The notes: generated from the letters alone by a model not told the origin. 64,000 nt of DNA from Pyrus communis (GCF_963583255.1 NC_084803.1:15201428-15265427); one strand, 5' to 3'; shown: positions 49,120-62,019, counted from the stretch's first letter. Translations and numbers: made by a program.

Positions 49120-49403
49120 TGTGACATCCCACATCGCCCAGGGTAGTGATCCTTAAATGTATATTCTCATCCCTACCTAGCACGAGGCCTTTTGGGAGCT
49201 CACTGGCTTCGGGTTCCGTAGGAACTCCGAAGTTAAGCGAGAAGGGGGCTAGAGCATTCCCATGATGGGTGACCCATTGGGAAGTTGCTTGTGAGTTCCC
49301 AAAAACAAAACCGTGAGGGAATGGTAAGCCCAAAGCAGACAATATCGTGCTACGGTGGTGGAGCGGGCCCGGGAAGTGATCCGCCCCGGGCCGGGATGTG
49401 ACA
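49120..49403 (+). mobile_element. Solo LTR of a Cassandra-type TRIM (284 bp), TSD AAATT
   Basis: It is bounded by AAATT at 49115-49119 and 49404-49408. The uninterrupted site survives in the other host LTR (CTCTAAATTTAAGTTCC near 44710). It begins TGTGACATCCCACATCG and ends GGGATGTGACA, and it contains a 5S rRNA-like segment, the hallmark of Cassandra terminal-repeat retrotransposons in miniature. Only one LTR is present, so the partner and interior were removed by LTR-LTR recombination. Confidence 0.93.
49181..49300 (+). other. 5S rRNA-like segment inside the Cassandra LTR
   Basis: GGAACTCCGAAGTTAAGCGA and GATGGGTGACCCATTGGGAA correspond to the internal pol III promoter parts (box A and box C) of plant 5S rRNA. 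The 5' third and the terminal stem do not match well, so this is not a functional 5S gene, although the promoter boxes could still bind TFIIIA. Confidence 0.85.
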
Positions 49404-51278
49404 AAATTTAAGTTCCTTAAATCCGCAAGTTCTATAACCTTACTTCTCTTAGATCAATTTTCTAATCTAAGAATAATCCTCAATTAAAATGTAATTTTTG
49501 ATTATTTAATCTCACTTATTTTATGGCTGCATCTAACGTCTTGTTAGACTGCCTATGTACCCTAAACAGGGATCAAGCCATTTGTAGTTCACATTTCCAA
49601 AAATCAAACCAAATCCGAATATATTCATTTAAATTCAACATATAACACAATGGTATTATTATTCAACCCACAGCAGTTAGATCTCAAAAGCATAATTAGA
49701 ATAACGAAATTCGCATAAAAACACAATGTTGGCTCCTTGGCCGTGCGCCGCTGCACCTGCCGCCGCGGGTGGCGGTCAGTCGCCTTGACTGGACAGAAAA
49801 TTCAACTATTTTTAAAAATTCTCAAATTTTACAGAAATGTAGAGCAAATCAAGGTGAACAACTTTTATACCTGGGCCGAAGTGCAATTCAGCTGGAAAAC
49901 ACCTGAATTTGGCTACGAACTGCCGGAACACTAGAATTTGAGTGTTCTTGATTCGCCTCCAAAACATTCCCGACGCCCCAACCAATGCTTGGGATTTGTT
50001 CTTGAGGTTGAGAGGAGCCTACTGGTAGTTGTAATCGACGGAATACCTTTCAAAAATGACTAATTTTCGTCGTGCACCCATTAAACCCGCCGGTTTGTTC
50101 TAGAAGAAATTGTGGCTATTTCCCCTAAAATCTTTGTGAAAAAGGAAGAGAAAGGATTTGGGATATGCTTCTAAGTCTTTTCCCATTGAAATGCCTCGAA
50201 AAACGGCCGAAATTGGAGGCAGAGATCAACAATTTCCGTTAGGTTGTTGTCGGGTTCGCAGGTCTGCCTATGACCCAGCCCACTAGGCTTCCCTCTCCCT
50301 TTTCTCTCTTCCCTCCTTTCTCTCATTTCCTCTCTCTCCATTCAACAGCTCCTTTTTTTTTTCTTTTTTTTTCTTTTCCTTTCTTTTGTCTTCTCTTTCT
50401 CTTTTCCAACGACCCCCCCAAAACCGCAACCACTACGTGGCTTATCTACACAAAACTCCAGCAAAATCTAGAGCATTCCAGATTTCAGGGCAAAAGGATT
50501 ATTTTGCCCCTATCTCGGTTTTCGCCTACATGCTCGTAGGGTTGTTCTCTATCCAAATATGCCAAAAAATCCGATAAAATATATGAGGATAAAATACATC
50601 CTCGTAAATTACATTCAGCCAACTAGGGCATTTCCATCATTTCACTTATCGACAAAGAAAAACTGACGTAAATTATAAAAAAATTCCCATAAATAAAACT
50701 TTAAAATTTCCCAATTCTATTTCCATAACCATAAATCGATTTATTTTCGATTTTCTCCACATATTCATAATTATGAATGTATAATTCATATATTTAAATT
50801 TCTAGGGTATTACACAGTCTCCATCCCCCATATTTGGAGATGAGGGAGTAGGCGCGTGATGGGGGATGGGGGATTTTTGGGTTAGGTTGCTTAGAAGAAG
50901 AAGAAGAAAAAAAGGGATTTTTTGGGAAATGGGATTTTTGGGAGAGGGGGGGGGGGGGGGTGGGTGATGGGGGCTCTCATTTTGGTGGTGAAGGAAGGTT
51001 GGGGGTGGGGGATGGGTTTGTAGGGGTGGGTCCCCCATTTAAAAAATTATTAAATGATTTTATTTTATTTAGTTTTTAAGATTTAATTAATATTTTAATA
51101 GAAAGTAGGTTCCGTCTCAAGCTACGTCAGCATTTAACGGTCAATTTGATAGACAAACTAACGGAAAATATGAAATTGTAACAAATTCGTAAGATGAGGT
51201 ATGACATTAACATTTTTTAAAGATGGGGTATGAAATTGTGACTAGTCCAATAGTTGAGGAGTTTTATGCAATTTACCC

Positions 51279-52532
51279 ATTTTTTGTGATAATTTTGCCT
51301 TCACTAGTTTATTATTTTTTCTAGTAAGATCGGTCTCATGTTTACTTACAGGAATAGAGATTGGAAATATTTTTATTCATAAAGTTCCTTGCATTAATTA
51401 CGAAAGACTATTTCACTACTTAATCTTCCCTTATGTTTACTAACATATATGGATTCAAAAAAGTGTGAGTTATTCTTTAATTCTCCGTAATCATCTACCT
51501 AAACATAAAGAATCAGATCAACTAGAGGGGCTATAGCTAGTGATCCGATTCTATTTCCGTACCTCCCCTATTTCTAAGTTCTCTAATTCACACCTTCTCC
51601 CATTTCTATTAACCAAACATGTCTTATCAATCATGACAATTTAATCTGCATAAGGTTCATGTATGTCAATAAGAAAATAAAAACAATCATGCACATTGCG
51701 TTTTGGAGTAAAGAATGCCCAATGGATGTTGGCATGCATCATCATAGCATGTTAAAATAACATTAGAGGCCATTTTCATTTGAGAAGCTCTACTAAAAAA
51801 ATCTAATGATCTCTTTCCCTTCATCGCTGATGGCTCATTCAGCCAAGAAAGTCACCGGCAGGAGACTTTGTTTTTCGTCACCTTCATGCTTTGGGGTCTA
51901 AGAAAGTCCAATTCCAATTCCAAAAGAACGCTAATATTGACCAGTGTGTTTATCTTTGAAAGCAACTTGCATTTCCTTTCTGTTTTTCAAAGTCTTATAT
52001 TTTCAAATATCCACATGCTAATATAAACTCCTAATAAAAAAAACCCTAAGTTCTCCACAAATTAAAATAATAATAGCCGTTTTGGCCTCTTTCCCACTAT
52101 TTCCTTAGGGTTAAAACGTTGACCAATTCATACTCCATGCTCAAGTAACCTTAACAATGGAGCTCCAAATCGTACGTTATATATCATTTATGCCAAAACA
52201 ATTTAAATGCATAAAGCAAGAAAAATAAGCAGTCAATATTGCCCGTCAAACAATTGCTTTAATTACTTTCCAACTAATGCAATCTTTCTCTCTCGGTCAT
52301 GGTCATACAAAGTTGTCTAAAACGAACCAAAGACTATCGACTCCAAAGCAGTTTCACAAACAAGACCCACCAGCTCTTTCCTTGTACCTTGCCACTTCCA
52401 TCTTTTACTATTTGATTTATTCCCCTCCCCTATATGTATTCTGCTCTGTGTTTTCTCTCCAAGCCACAGAGGGAGATAAATAGAGTGCAAGGAGCAAGAA
52501 CAATATAGGAGAACACAAACAAAATAGCAAAA
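51279..52532. other. Upstream region of the LHTL8-like gene
   Basis: AT-rich and non-coding. A possible TATA-like CCTATATGTA lies near 52428-52440, about 100 bp before the ATG. Confidence 0.4.
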
Positions 52533-55500
52533 ATGAGTGTAGAAGCAAACGAGATTAGCTCAGCTCCTATAACACCGAGGCCGGCTGCTGGGGCTCCAAA
52601 GCCTCCGGTAGCTCCACAGCCTGCGGTGTCTTGCCCACCTTTGCAGTACAACTCACCGTCTTTGTCTAGGTCACCGCTTCTCGATGGAGCCTCAGATCAA
52701 CCAGCAGCGGGAGGAGCTGTTGTGCCTGCCAGTAAGACCCCCAAGGGCTCTAGAACCCCAGCTGGAATAAGGACTCCAAGGATGTCTTTGACTCCAAGGT
52801 TCATCACTCCCATTGGTAGCCCTGTCAGGAAGGCTTTGAAGATGACTAGGCTTGATCCTGAGGATGCTTGGCTTCCCATCACTGAGTCTAGAAATGGGAA
52901 CAAGTACTATGCTGCCTTCCACACTCTTTGTTCTGGGATTGGTATTCAAGCTTTGGTGCTTCCTGTTGCTTTCACAATTCTTGGCTGGTAAGACCCTCCA
53001 GATTAAACCCGGAACTAGTACTCGTTTTGCAAACTTTTGATGTTGCCAGACTGTCAATCTGGACCGTAATTTCACCATGACTCAGATTGAAAGTATGGCA
53101 ACGTAAAATGTCAGACTATTTTAATCTTTCAGAGCTACAAAATTTACGAGTTATGGCTTCTGATAGTTTTATGGGTTTTTCTCCTCTTTTCTGATTGATT
53201 GCAGGGCTTGGGGTATAATCTGTTTGACTCTCGCATTCATATGGCAAAGTTACACCCTATGGATACTGGTTCATCTCCACGAGAATGTAGAAACTGGAGT
53301 ACGTTACAGCAGATACATGCAGCTCTTTAGTCTCACCTATGGTACGATTCCAATCGAACTTCATAATTTTACCCCCAAGTCCATCAACCTTTTCTAATTC
53401 GACTTTCTGCACCATTGGAGTGACTGATTATGTATACAAAATGTTGCAGGTGACAGAATAGCAAATTGGCTAGGGATGTTTCCGATCATGTATCTATCTG
53501 GAGGCACCTGCGTGGCCTTGATAGTGATTGGTGGAGCCACTTCCAAGCTCTTCTTCCAAACTTTATGTGGGGCCGCATGCAGCTCTAAGCCATTGACAAC
53601 AGTTGAATGGTACTTGGTGTTCACATGTGCTGCTGTGCTGCTATCTCTGCTGCCAAACTTGAACTCCATAGCTGGAGTTTCACTTATCGGAGCTCTCACT
53701 GCAGTTGGGTACTGTACAGCGATTTGGGTGATTTCTGTATCAGAAGGCAGGCTTCCTGGAGTTTCATATGATCCCATTGAATCTGCGACTAATGTGGAGA
53801 GGGTGTTTAGTGTGCTCAATGCCCTTGGGATCATTGCTTTCGCCTTCAGAGGTCACAATCTCATCCTTGAGATTCAGGTAATTGATAATTTTCATCTTAA
53901 TTAATTATTAAATTTTAATTTAAACAACTTTACAGATTAACAGATTAATTTGAGTTGGTTCTTTCGACTCCCAATGCATATGGCCAGTGAGAACCTGCAA
54001 AATTGGTCAATATATATTTTTTTAGGGTTTTTGAAGTCAGAAATTGATGCCTAACTAGGTGAATTATTAAATGCGCACTTTTTCTTTGAAGCCAACAATT
54101 TCCTAACAATAATTCTAACAGAATTGAGACTTCTCATATTGCTTTTACACATACAAAGTGACAATTTTGACCAACTTGAGCATCTTCAAATGAATAAGAA
54201 TCTAACCGTCAATTATTATTATTTATTTTATTTTTTATTTTTTGAAAATGCTAAGACACATGCAGATACAGTACAACTAATCTAGCAATTGGAATAGCTT
54301 AGTTTTCCCAGTTGAATATTTAATTAAAACCAACCATGACCGATCATTAATCTTTAGCTTTACATAAATTAAAATTGTGCAAATTCATGCTTATTTGTTT
54401 ATTTATATTTTATAAAAGCTTATCTTTAAAGATTCATTTTGGCTTTAAAACATAAAAAATGCTGAGAGAGTATGTTTTTTAGATCATATTTTTGCAGATA
54501 ACACGATGAGACAGTTGATGATTGAATTTCTCGTTTAATGATTTAAAGAATGAATCAAAAAATTAACCGGCACAACATGTAATCTACAAAATATAATTTA
54601 AGTAGATGATATCTCTAACATTGTACGTCAAATTAAAAAGAAAATTTTAAATAAAAGTGCGGGGGTGCTCAACCGTTCACTTATCATGATCATCCCCATC
54701 ACCTAGGTAGTTAACTCTAACATGGAATTATTCAACCATAGACTTACTTAGCTTTCTGAATTCAATGTTTTTGTGTTGCAGGCCACCATGCCTTCTAGTG
54801 AGAAACATCCCTCACATGTGCCAATGTGGAGAGGAGTGAAGGTGTCCTATGCAATCATTGCTGCATGCTTGTTTCCCCTTGCAATTGGAGGCTACTGGGC
54901 TTATGGTCACTTGGTAAGCACCCAATCCTCATCCTCAGTTCTTTCCTGCACAAGACGTTTGTTCTTTATCAAAGAACAGACATGCAGACGTATATTTTTT
55001 TTCCAGACGTTCAGCATAAAGAATTTCTGTATTAATCATAATTAACAAATGTTTAAACATGAACTATACACTTAACTCAAAGATTTTAATATTTTATTTC
55101 ACTTTTTTTTCGACAGATACCAGCAAATGGAGGAATGCTTCCAGCTGTGTTCCAGTTCCATTCAAGAGATGTGTCACAATCCGTCCTAGCGCTCATAAGC
55201 TTGTTTGTGGTGATAAATGCACTGTGCTCATTCCAAATCTATGGCATGCCAATGTTTGACCACATGGAGTCCCAATACACAAGCAGAAAGAAAGCTCCAC
55301 TTCCATGGTGGCTGAGGTGCATTGCTAGGGCAATGTTTGGGTTCGGAGTCTTCTTCGTCGCGGTGGCAATTCCATTTTTGGGAAGTGTGGCTGGTTTGGT
55401 TGGAGGGATAGCACTGCCTGTGACTTTAGCGTACCCTTGTTTCATGTGGATCAAGATTAACAAGCCTAAGAAGTACAGTCCTATGTGGTGGCTAAATTGG

Positions 55501-55605
55501 TCTCTTGGGATTTTGGGGATGGCTTTGAGTTTGGTTTTGATGGCAGCTGGACTCTATGTTGTGATTCAAACTGGGATTCAAGTCAAATTCTTCAAGCCTC
55601 ACTAA
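52533..55605 (+). CDS. LHTL8: Lysine/histidine transporter-like 8 amino-acid permease, 5 exons, 546 aa
   Basis: This belongs to the AAAP/ATF family of plasma-membrane H+/amino-acid symporters (PF01490). The LHT-like 8 subfamily has a long N-terminal cytosolic region. The exons deduced from GT-AG sites are 52533-52987, 53205-53341, 53450-53877, 54782-54913 and 55117-55605, all joining in phase to 546 residues. Residues 1-110 are Pro/Ser/Thr-rich (SPSLSRSPLL, TPRFITPIGSPVRKALKM). The membrane part follows, beginning AFHTLCSGIGIQALVLPVAF, with GDRIANWLGMFPIMYLSGGT, RGHNLILEIQATMPS (typical of the family), GYWAYGHL and a C-terminal GIQVKF. Intron 3 is unusually long (904 bp) but holds nothing recognisable. 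Substrate specificity cannot be read from the sequence. Confidence 0.93.
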
Positions 55606-55883
55606 CAAAGGGAGGATTTCAGGGGAGGATTTGAAGGGAGGATTTGTGAAGAGGAAAACAAAACGGTGGATTTACACTTATTAATTTGTTTTACTGTTCT
55701 TCGTGAAAGAAAAAAAAAATTATTCACAGTTGTAGTTTGCTGCTGAATTTCATGGGAAAGATAATTCTATTATATAATCATTTTTTTTTTCATGGAAATT
55801 GTAATTGACATTGTAGAATCTTTAGGTGTGTGTAATATTACTTAGTCAAGTAAAATTCTGAAGATTGGATTAATCTCACTTAA

Positions 55884-55891
55884 CACACACA

Positions 55892-55942
<51 letters not shown>
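55884..55942. repeat. (CA)n(CT)n microsatellite
   Basis: About 5 CA units are followed by about 24 CT units, 280 bp after the LHTL8-like stop codon and possibly within the 3' UTR. Confidence 0.95.
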
Positions 55943-55944
<2 letters not shown>

Positions 55945-55997
55945 GCTAATTCATTTTTTAATTCAGAAAATTCAAAGGCCAGTGGAAAATTCCGGAA

Positions 55998-56213
55998 CAG
56001 ATCCTGTCTGGATCCTCTTTGTGAGAATTATAGGGATCAGTTCATCCTATATGTTTATCAGTCTACGACCAAATTTTATTTTGATTTTTTTTATTAAATT
56101 GAATACAAATAGTACTTAACGAAAACTAGCCATACAATGTACGATAAATGGCTGAGATGAATTGATCCATAGAATCTTCACAAAGAGAATCCAGAAAAAA
56201 TCCTCATCCAAAA
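55998..56213. mobile_element. GGATCC-ended MITE, diverged copy
   Basis: The left part GGATCCTCTTTGTGAGAATT pairs in inverse with TTCACAAAGAGAATCC at the right. The core ATACAAATAGTACTTAACGA is shared with 56674-56868. Confidence 0.65.
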
Positions 56214-56673
56214 ATTCCATCAACTATGGACTGCCACTCTAATTATAAAATCAAATCACACTAAGTTAATTGGTTAGGTGGGAGGAGAAGTTGGATGAAA
56301 TTTCAAAAGTTGATCAGGTGATTTTGGTGGAAGATATCTGATGAAGATCTCTTCTCAGGTGGGAGAGCTTAATTGTAACGCTAAAGTGGCCTACTGCGGA
56401 CCATGCCTGTTTTATTATTATTCAAGAACACTACTTAGCTCTTTTATACACCGAAAAAGTTGTTCTTCCTTAACTGCAAATCAGTATAACATATTTAATT
56501 AAAACCATCAAATTTTAAGAGGTTAGAAGTCTTGAACCAACGTTTAATTAACTGAGCTTATTAGTCTCAGAAGGTGGCTCAAAGTCAAGTCAATGCTCTT
56601 GTGACTTGTGATGAACCTTGACGGGTGGTTCAACCAGTGTGGACGCAGACGCATAAAATTGCAAACTATCTTA

Positions 56674-56868
56674 AGGATCCGACAAAAGGATCCTCACCGG
56701 ATCTTTTTCCTGAGGGATCCAGAGATCTTGTAATCGTGTTCATTCATCGTACATAGTAAAAAATCTTTTAAAATTAAATATAAATAGTACTTAACGAAAA
56801 CTAACCGCATAATGTACAATAAACGGACACGATTACAAGATTCCCCAGATCCCCGAAAAGGATCCCTC
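56674..56868. mobile_element. GGATCC-ended MITE, well-preserved copy
   Basis: Nested inverted motifs are AGGATCC at both edges and TCTTGTAATCGTGT at the left pairing with ACACGATTACAAGA at the right. The core is AAATATAAATAGTACTTAAC. The element could fold into an extended hairpin. Confidence 0.7.
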
Positions 56869-57419
56869 CCAAGCATCATGCAGCCGTAATTACCAAAGGA
56901 AAATACTCGACTCCTTCTGCAGAATAAATCATGTATCTAAATATTTTTTTCATCCGCGTAAAATTTAATCGCTTCTATCCATATATTCCACTAACACATA
57001 TCGCGAGAGATAGGATCAGTAAATATAATGCACCAAGTGTATAACTCAATTCACATTAGATAAACTTTTGAACCACATTTCAACGATATGAAATTCTTGC
57101 AGAGCAGTTCTAGGAGAGTGAATTTGGTAATTTATGGGAAGAGTTCAGCTATGTATATAAAACTGGCACAAATAATTCGGAATTTTATATCCTGCAAAAA
57201 CAATTTGATCAAAAACCTTTTTTTATAACATGCCTAAAGATCGAGCCTAAAATAAAGTACAAACTATAGACCTTGAACCAGTTCCGACTTATCCATCTCC
57301 GGTCGCCATATTTGGGAGCTACCTAAACAAAATATATGCGCAGATATGCCCCCGGATGGTTCCCCCTGTAAATTTTGAGGGAAAAAATATGACAAATTAA
57401 TGATACAAAGCTCACAATG

Positions 57420-60400
57420 TCAGCAACAACGACAGGTTACAACGTCACAACAGGTGTAAGGTCTAGACTTTTCTTCAAGTTGCTGCGTTGTTGGTAATGA
57501 TTCCATTCTGTATTTACTGCTTCGAACACAGCAAAACTCGTATAAATTTCTGCATGCTCCTTTACTGAAGGGATATACCCTCTCGGGTACTCCTCTGTCG
57601 ATCAAAACAAAGTAAAAAGAACTGAGAATCTAAGAGCATAACGGTTAACTATTTTAATTCACATCTCAACACAATATTCATAGCCTAGTATATGCAAATA
57701 ACAATTCTCCTATGTTTGACAACGGATTTGCATTAGCAAGGGATTTAGACTAAATGAATTAGAAATGAACAACAAACATCAGATAGAGGGATTTGAAATG
57801 CACTACATGATCGTTATATATTTACAACAAAGACATAAACAAAGGATTTACAAATCAATCTTTCAAGTAATCATTTGCGAATCCCTCTCAATGCATTGTA
57901 TCTAGTCATCTCAAATCTCTCCCTCTAATCTTTTCTAGCACATTTCTAACTAATTTAGCCTAAATTCCTTGGTGGTCGTTGCAAACCCCTTACCATTATA
58001 GAACAATTTGGAACACAACGCTAGTTAGGGTTCTGTAAACACCGTGTACATATACTATTATACTCTTTTTCTTTCATCACACAAATTGTTCATGCATGTT
58101 AACCACAAATAGCCATAATAAACACATCTAACCATATTTATGTCACATATATTTTTTTTTACTGAATCAGTATTAAAGTATATATAATGACACTAGATAT
58201 TTTTAACATACAATGACGATTTTAGTTATTTACAGCAAATAATATTATATAGCAGAAAAGAAAAGAAATGAACTAACCTTAAATATGGGATGCGCCTTCG
58301 TCTTACAAGCTCATAGGTAGTCTGATTGGTCAGAACTAGGTAACTGCAGGAAAAGAAAAAGAAAATTAATGTTCTACTGATACATTTCAGTTATGCTTTT
58401 GAGGTAAATGACTTATGTAGTGATAGTGCTCAGTTATAGAGAACGAAGCCGGGATGGGGGAGCAGAAAGAGAGAGAGAAAAAACAGACATCCAATTCTTT
58501 AAATATATTATACTATAACACGACTACTGCCAGCATCATAACACAAACAAATGGCAGAAGTTCTGTGAAAGCATTAAAATTAGGTAACTCTACCAAAATG
58601 GCAAATTGAAAATAAAAACATGGTGTCATAGCATAGGAGGAAACGTCTTGCATCTAAGAAACCCAAAGCTGATGCCAAATATAAAACTTTACCTATGAAA
58701 TATCAGGAGGAGCAGCAGAAAGGTCATGGAAATTGACAAAGTAACCAACAGCAATATCACAATTGCATCCTTCCACCTGACAATTAAACATTCAGAATCC
58801 AAATTATAATGGACACCAATTAAACAGAAAAGAAAACCCTTAATGGGCAAATAAAACTTCATAACGAAAACCACAAGGACCATAAGAAATGACTTTTCGA
58901 TTCTGTTTTTAGTTTTCACTTAATCTATTTCTCCATGGATTCATAGAGCACCAAACACTTAGACAGTACTACCACAATGACAAGGGTATAACCTAAATCA
59001 TTCCCACGAAATAAGGACCTCAGAAAAGATACCATACCAAGCGACTGATATATTAGCCTTCAGGTATGTGATGTACAGGATGACAGTCCAAAGGCACAGT
59101 GCTGTCTCTTCGCAAATGTACCACCTACAACATTAGACCAAAAGACATAAAAGTTCTTGATCAGGAATTTTAAGTGTGGAAATGTAAATAAAAGTTTTCC
59201 GTGCAGTATTCAGTGCACTGATCGCCTATCCTGTTAAACGACAATTTTAGAAATGATCAGACAAGACTCAAAACTAAATAAGATTACAATCTTAGGAATG
59301 TTTTGTACCATTGACAAAAAGAATAGTTCAACCATAAAATAGAATAGAAATATGTCAAGGTGGTGATCAGGGCTTTTAAGTATGAAATGTATATATACGT
59401 TGGAGAAAAATAGAGATGATACTGAAATAACAAAATAAGTGCAATTCTAAATTCAACAACTGGTACTCATTCATACCACAAACTGAACATGGAATATCTT
59501 CTGTCTATTGGCAACAGATAAAATATAAGAACGCAAAACACAATAACAAAATTTAAGCTAGTACAAAATCACACCCACCAAAATTTACAATGGTTACCCA
59601 CACCAATGCATGTTCCAAGCCAAACACAATGATGATCGAACTGAAGAACACATTTGTCACAATCATGGCAGTGCTTTGATCTCGGAGGCTGCACATAAGT
59701 CAAAAGCAAAATATATAATCCAAATTTACATTATAGGTAAATAAAAATTTTGAGTAACGGCAACGAGATAGATAATAGATTCTTTTTCCAGTAAATTAAC
59801 ACAAGGGCAATTTTGTACACTAACAAATAACAATCTTGATGCATAACCTGAAAAATAGGGGGTGTGAACATCTAGAGGATTGCAGCTAGAATCTTGTTCA
59901 ACAGCAGCCATACTTTTTCGAATGCTCTAGTGACTCTTCTGGAGGAAATTCATTTGTCCAAGGTCGTAATTCTAAATCAGATCAACTTTTTTAAGACCCT
60001 TGTCCATGCCGAGCAGTTTAACTATAACTAATTACTCAATCACTCTTATAATAACACTGAACATACACAGGTACAATACGAGAATCTTTAATTATTGGTC
60101 TTCTCTTTCCTAAGATAGACATTTTCTCTGTATATCTTTGTGAATATTCCATCCTTTATAAAGTTTTGTTCCATGCTCAAAAGATGTTGGCAAGAGAAAT
60201 AATGTAAACAGCCAAAAGTATCAGACAAGATGAATATGTAAAACCGAGATGGTACTACCTGCTCAACATTACAGTACGCGCATGTCAAACTTCTGCAATA
60301 ACCAAAAGGAAGCAGTCAGCAAATATATTTGTGAAATATGAGAACTTATCTCGCTCTTATTCTTAACTATTTCATTCAATATTGTATTTGAAAGGAAATG

Positions 60401-62019
60401 GTTGCATCGAAACAACTTTAAACTCTGTTTACCCTACTTATTTTATGTTCAAACAAACACAATTAAGATGAAACACACAGAATAACGTGCAAACACCAAA
60501 TCATCACTTTGCAATGTACAATAAAAGTGAAACTGCTCTGACAACTTATGAATAATTGCATACCTAACAGATGTTCCAGGTGGATACAAGTCCATCACAA
60601 GTTTGGTCCAAGATGTTGCATTATTTCCAAGAAGACTTCTTCCCAACTGACTCCCTTCCACTGTCACAACCACGCTGCCAGTTTTGCTTGGAGCAGGCTG
60701 TCTTTGCTTAACATTACAGCAAGATGACATCAAGAAATTAGTTCACTTAATGTTGTAAGATCTCTGACCATAATTTTTATCAATATGAAAAACAGAAATA
60801 CATAAATGAAAGCAACGCTTACTTTGAGATTACTGATGCTTTTCTGAATATTGTATTGGATTCATTGACAGTCCTCATTGCATCGAAGACAAAGCTAAAA
60901 TATAAACACAAATAATCAAGAAGTCAATGAGCTGAAATTGGAATACAAGTATCAAATTTTTGAGATATCACAATGAGATGAAACTGGAACACAAGCGTAA
61001 CGTTCGCTATTCATATTCAAACAAGTATAATCTTAAGGTAGCATAAGTGCAGTGGCATTTACCCCGGAGAAGAACCAGAGGTAACAAAGTATTGAATCAG
61101 TGTCACAACAAAGAGAGTCAAATATACAGCAGTATTCCTGAAAAAGGGCAGAAAAGAAAAACAAGGAGAAGGGTTAGTGGTACGACAGAAACACTAATAG
61201 AACACTTTCATACGATGACTTAGACGTTCATACCCAAATCTAAGATCATTGATCTTAAGTTCCATATGTTCCACCACTAGTTCAGACAGAATGTGATAAA
61301 TAACTTGTCTAAGTTTCAGCCCTAATACAATGCACGCATTGCTAAACAAAAGGCAACGCCTCATCAGTTACACTTGCGCTAATGGAACCAATTGACACCG
61401 GTCCTCACATACGTTAAGGTTCAACTCATTTTGTGATCTTAAATTGAAAATTGATATTATGCAACTAAGACACAGCGGGACCTATTTATTTAAAAGTTCT
61501 ACAGTAACCCATCGTCGAAATTAGCTAAATTTGCATATGAATATGCTTATCGCCATAAAAAATGTGATGCAACTAAAACAAAGATTAAATAAAACTATAA
61601 AAACATTAGCATACCATGGTTCTTTCTTAGTTTTCTCTATCAAACCTCCATCAAAAAGAAAAATCACGCCGGCGTATATCAGATGTAGCATCACCAATGC
61701 AACTTTCAATCCCAAAGCAGACCTCCGCGCTGAAATTCAAAGTACCCAAAACATAAAAATCACAATGTTTTTGCATCAACAAAAAGTCAAGCTCTCTAAA
61801 AACAATAAAAAGTAAAATCCTGGACTCAATTGCGATTAAAAAACTATGTAGCTGAACAAAAACAGTCAGATTTTGTTTTCTGTTCCAATTTTTTTAAAAA
61901 TAAATACAAAATTGAAGGGAAAAAAAAAACTCACCGGGATCGGAGAGGCAGGGAAGGAAACGGGAGCATCGCTCAAGTGGTCGACACGACGAGTCCCGGC
62001 AGATGTTCACGATCGTCAT
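57420..62019 (-). CDS. PAT10: Protein S-acyltransferase 10 (DHHC palmitoyltransferase), 11 exons, 346 aa
   Basis: DHHC enzymes attach palmitate to cysteines of membrane-associated proteins. Arabidopsis PAT10 acts at Golgi and tonoplast, and this is its clear homologue. The minus-strand exons are 62019-61935, 61729-61615, 61137-61063, 60894-60823, 60701-60564, 60292-60259, 59688-59579, 59124-59038, 58776-58693, 58343-58278 and 57594-57420, joining in phase to 346 residues. TM1 and TM2 lie in exons 2-3 ([35 protein letters not shown]). The Cys-rich domain spans exons 6-7 ([30 protein letters not shown]) and the catalytic DHHC is present as DHHC in [15 protein letters not shown]3 and TM4 follow, then [17 protein letters not shown], and the C-terminus ends VVTCRCC. 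The start of exon 5 is the least certain boundary. Confidence 0.92.

Larger units (their letters stand above)
44610..50814 (-). mobile_element. Non-coding LTR retrotransposon (LARD-like, ~6.2 kb), TSD CAGTC
   Basis: Two long direct repeats (44610-46154 and 49013-50814) flank a 2.86-kb interior, and the whole is bounded by CAGTC at 44605-44609 and 50815-50819. Orientation is minus: the primer-binding site lies next to the right LTR and the polypurine tract next to the left LTR. In element orientation the LTR starts TGTAATACCC and ends GGGTGTGACA. The interior has no gag or pol frame, so it is a large non-autonomous derivative. The left LTR has a changed terminal base (TATCACG versus TGTCACA), and the two LTRs differ at several per cent of positions by eye, so the insertion is not very recent. 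Confidence 0.9.
49013..50814 (-). repeat. LTR (5' LTR in element orientation), 1802 bp including a nested solo LTR
   Basis: This is the direct-repeat partner of 44610-46154. After subtracting the 284-bp Cassandra-type insert and its 5-bp duplication it is 1513 bp. A ~40-bp deletion near 50510 relative to the other LTR explains most of the length difference. Confidence 0.9.
43663..51278. mobile_element. MULE-like long-TIR element carrying a SEC23 fragment, split by an LTR retrotransposon
   Basis: The left arm (43663 to about 43990: ACAAATTACATAAAACTACC, TCGAATTTGTTACAATTTCATA, GGGGGACCCACCCCTACAAA) is inverted at the right (50985-51278), including TGTAGGGGTGGGTCCCCC and ATAGTTGAGGAGTTTTATGC. 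Long terminal inverted repeats of ~300 bp with a captured host exon between them fit a Pack-MULE. A convincing 9-bp target duplication is not visible: the flanks are T-rich and differ. Without the nested retrotransposon the element would be about 1.4 kb. No mudrA-type transposase is present. Confidence 0.7.
55606..57419. other. Spacer between convergent LHTL8-like and PAT10 genes
   Basis: It contains the 3' UTRs, a CA/CT microsatellite and two copies of a GGATCC-ended MITE, listed separately. No further gene is seen. Confidence 0.5.

Noticed and set aside
49181..49300. A functional 5S rRNA gene
   Set aside because: Only the internal promoter region resembles 5S; the ends do not match, and the segment lies within a 284-bp LTR with TG...CA ends and a perfect 5-bp duplication.
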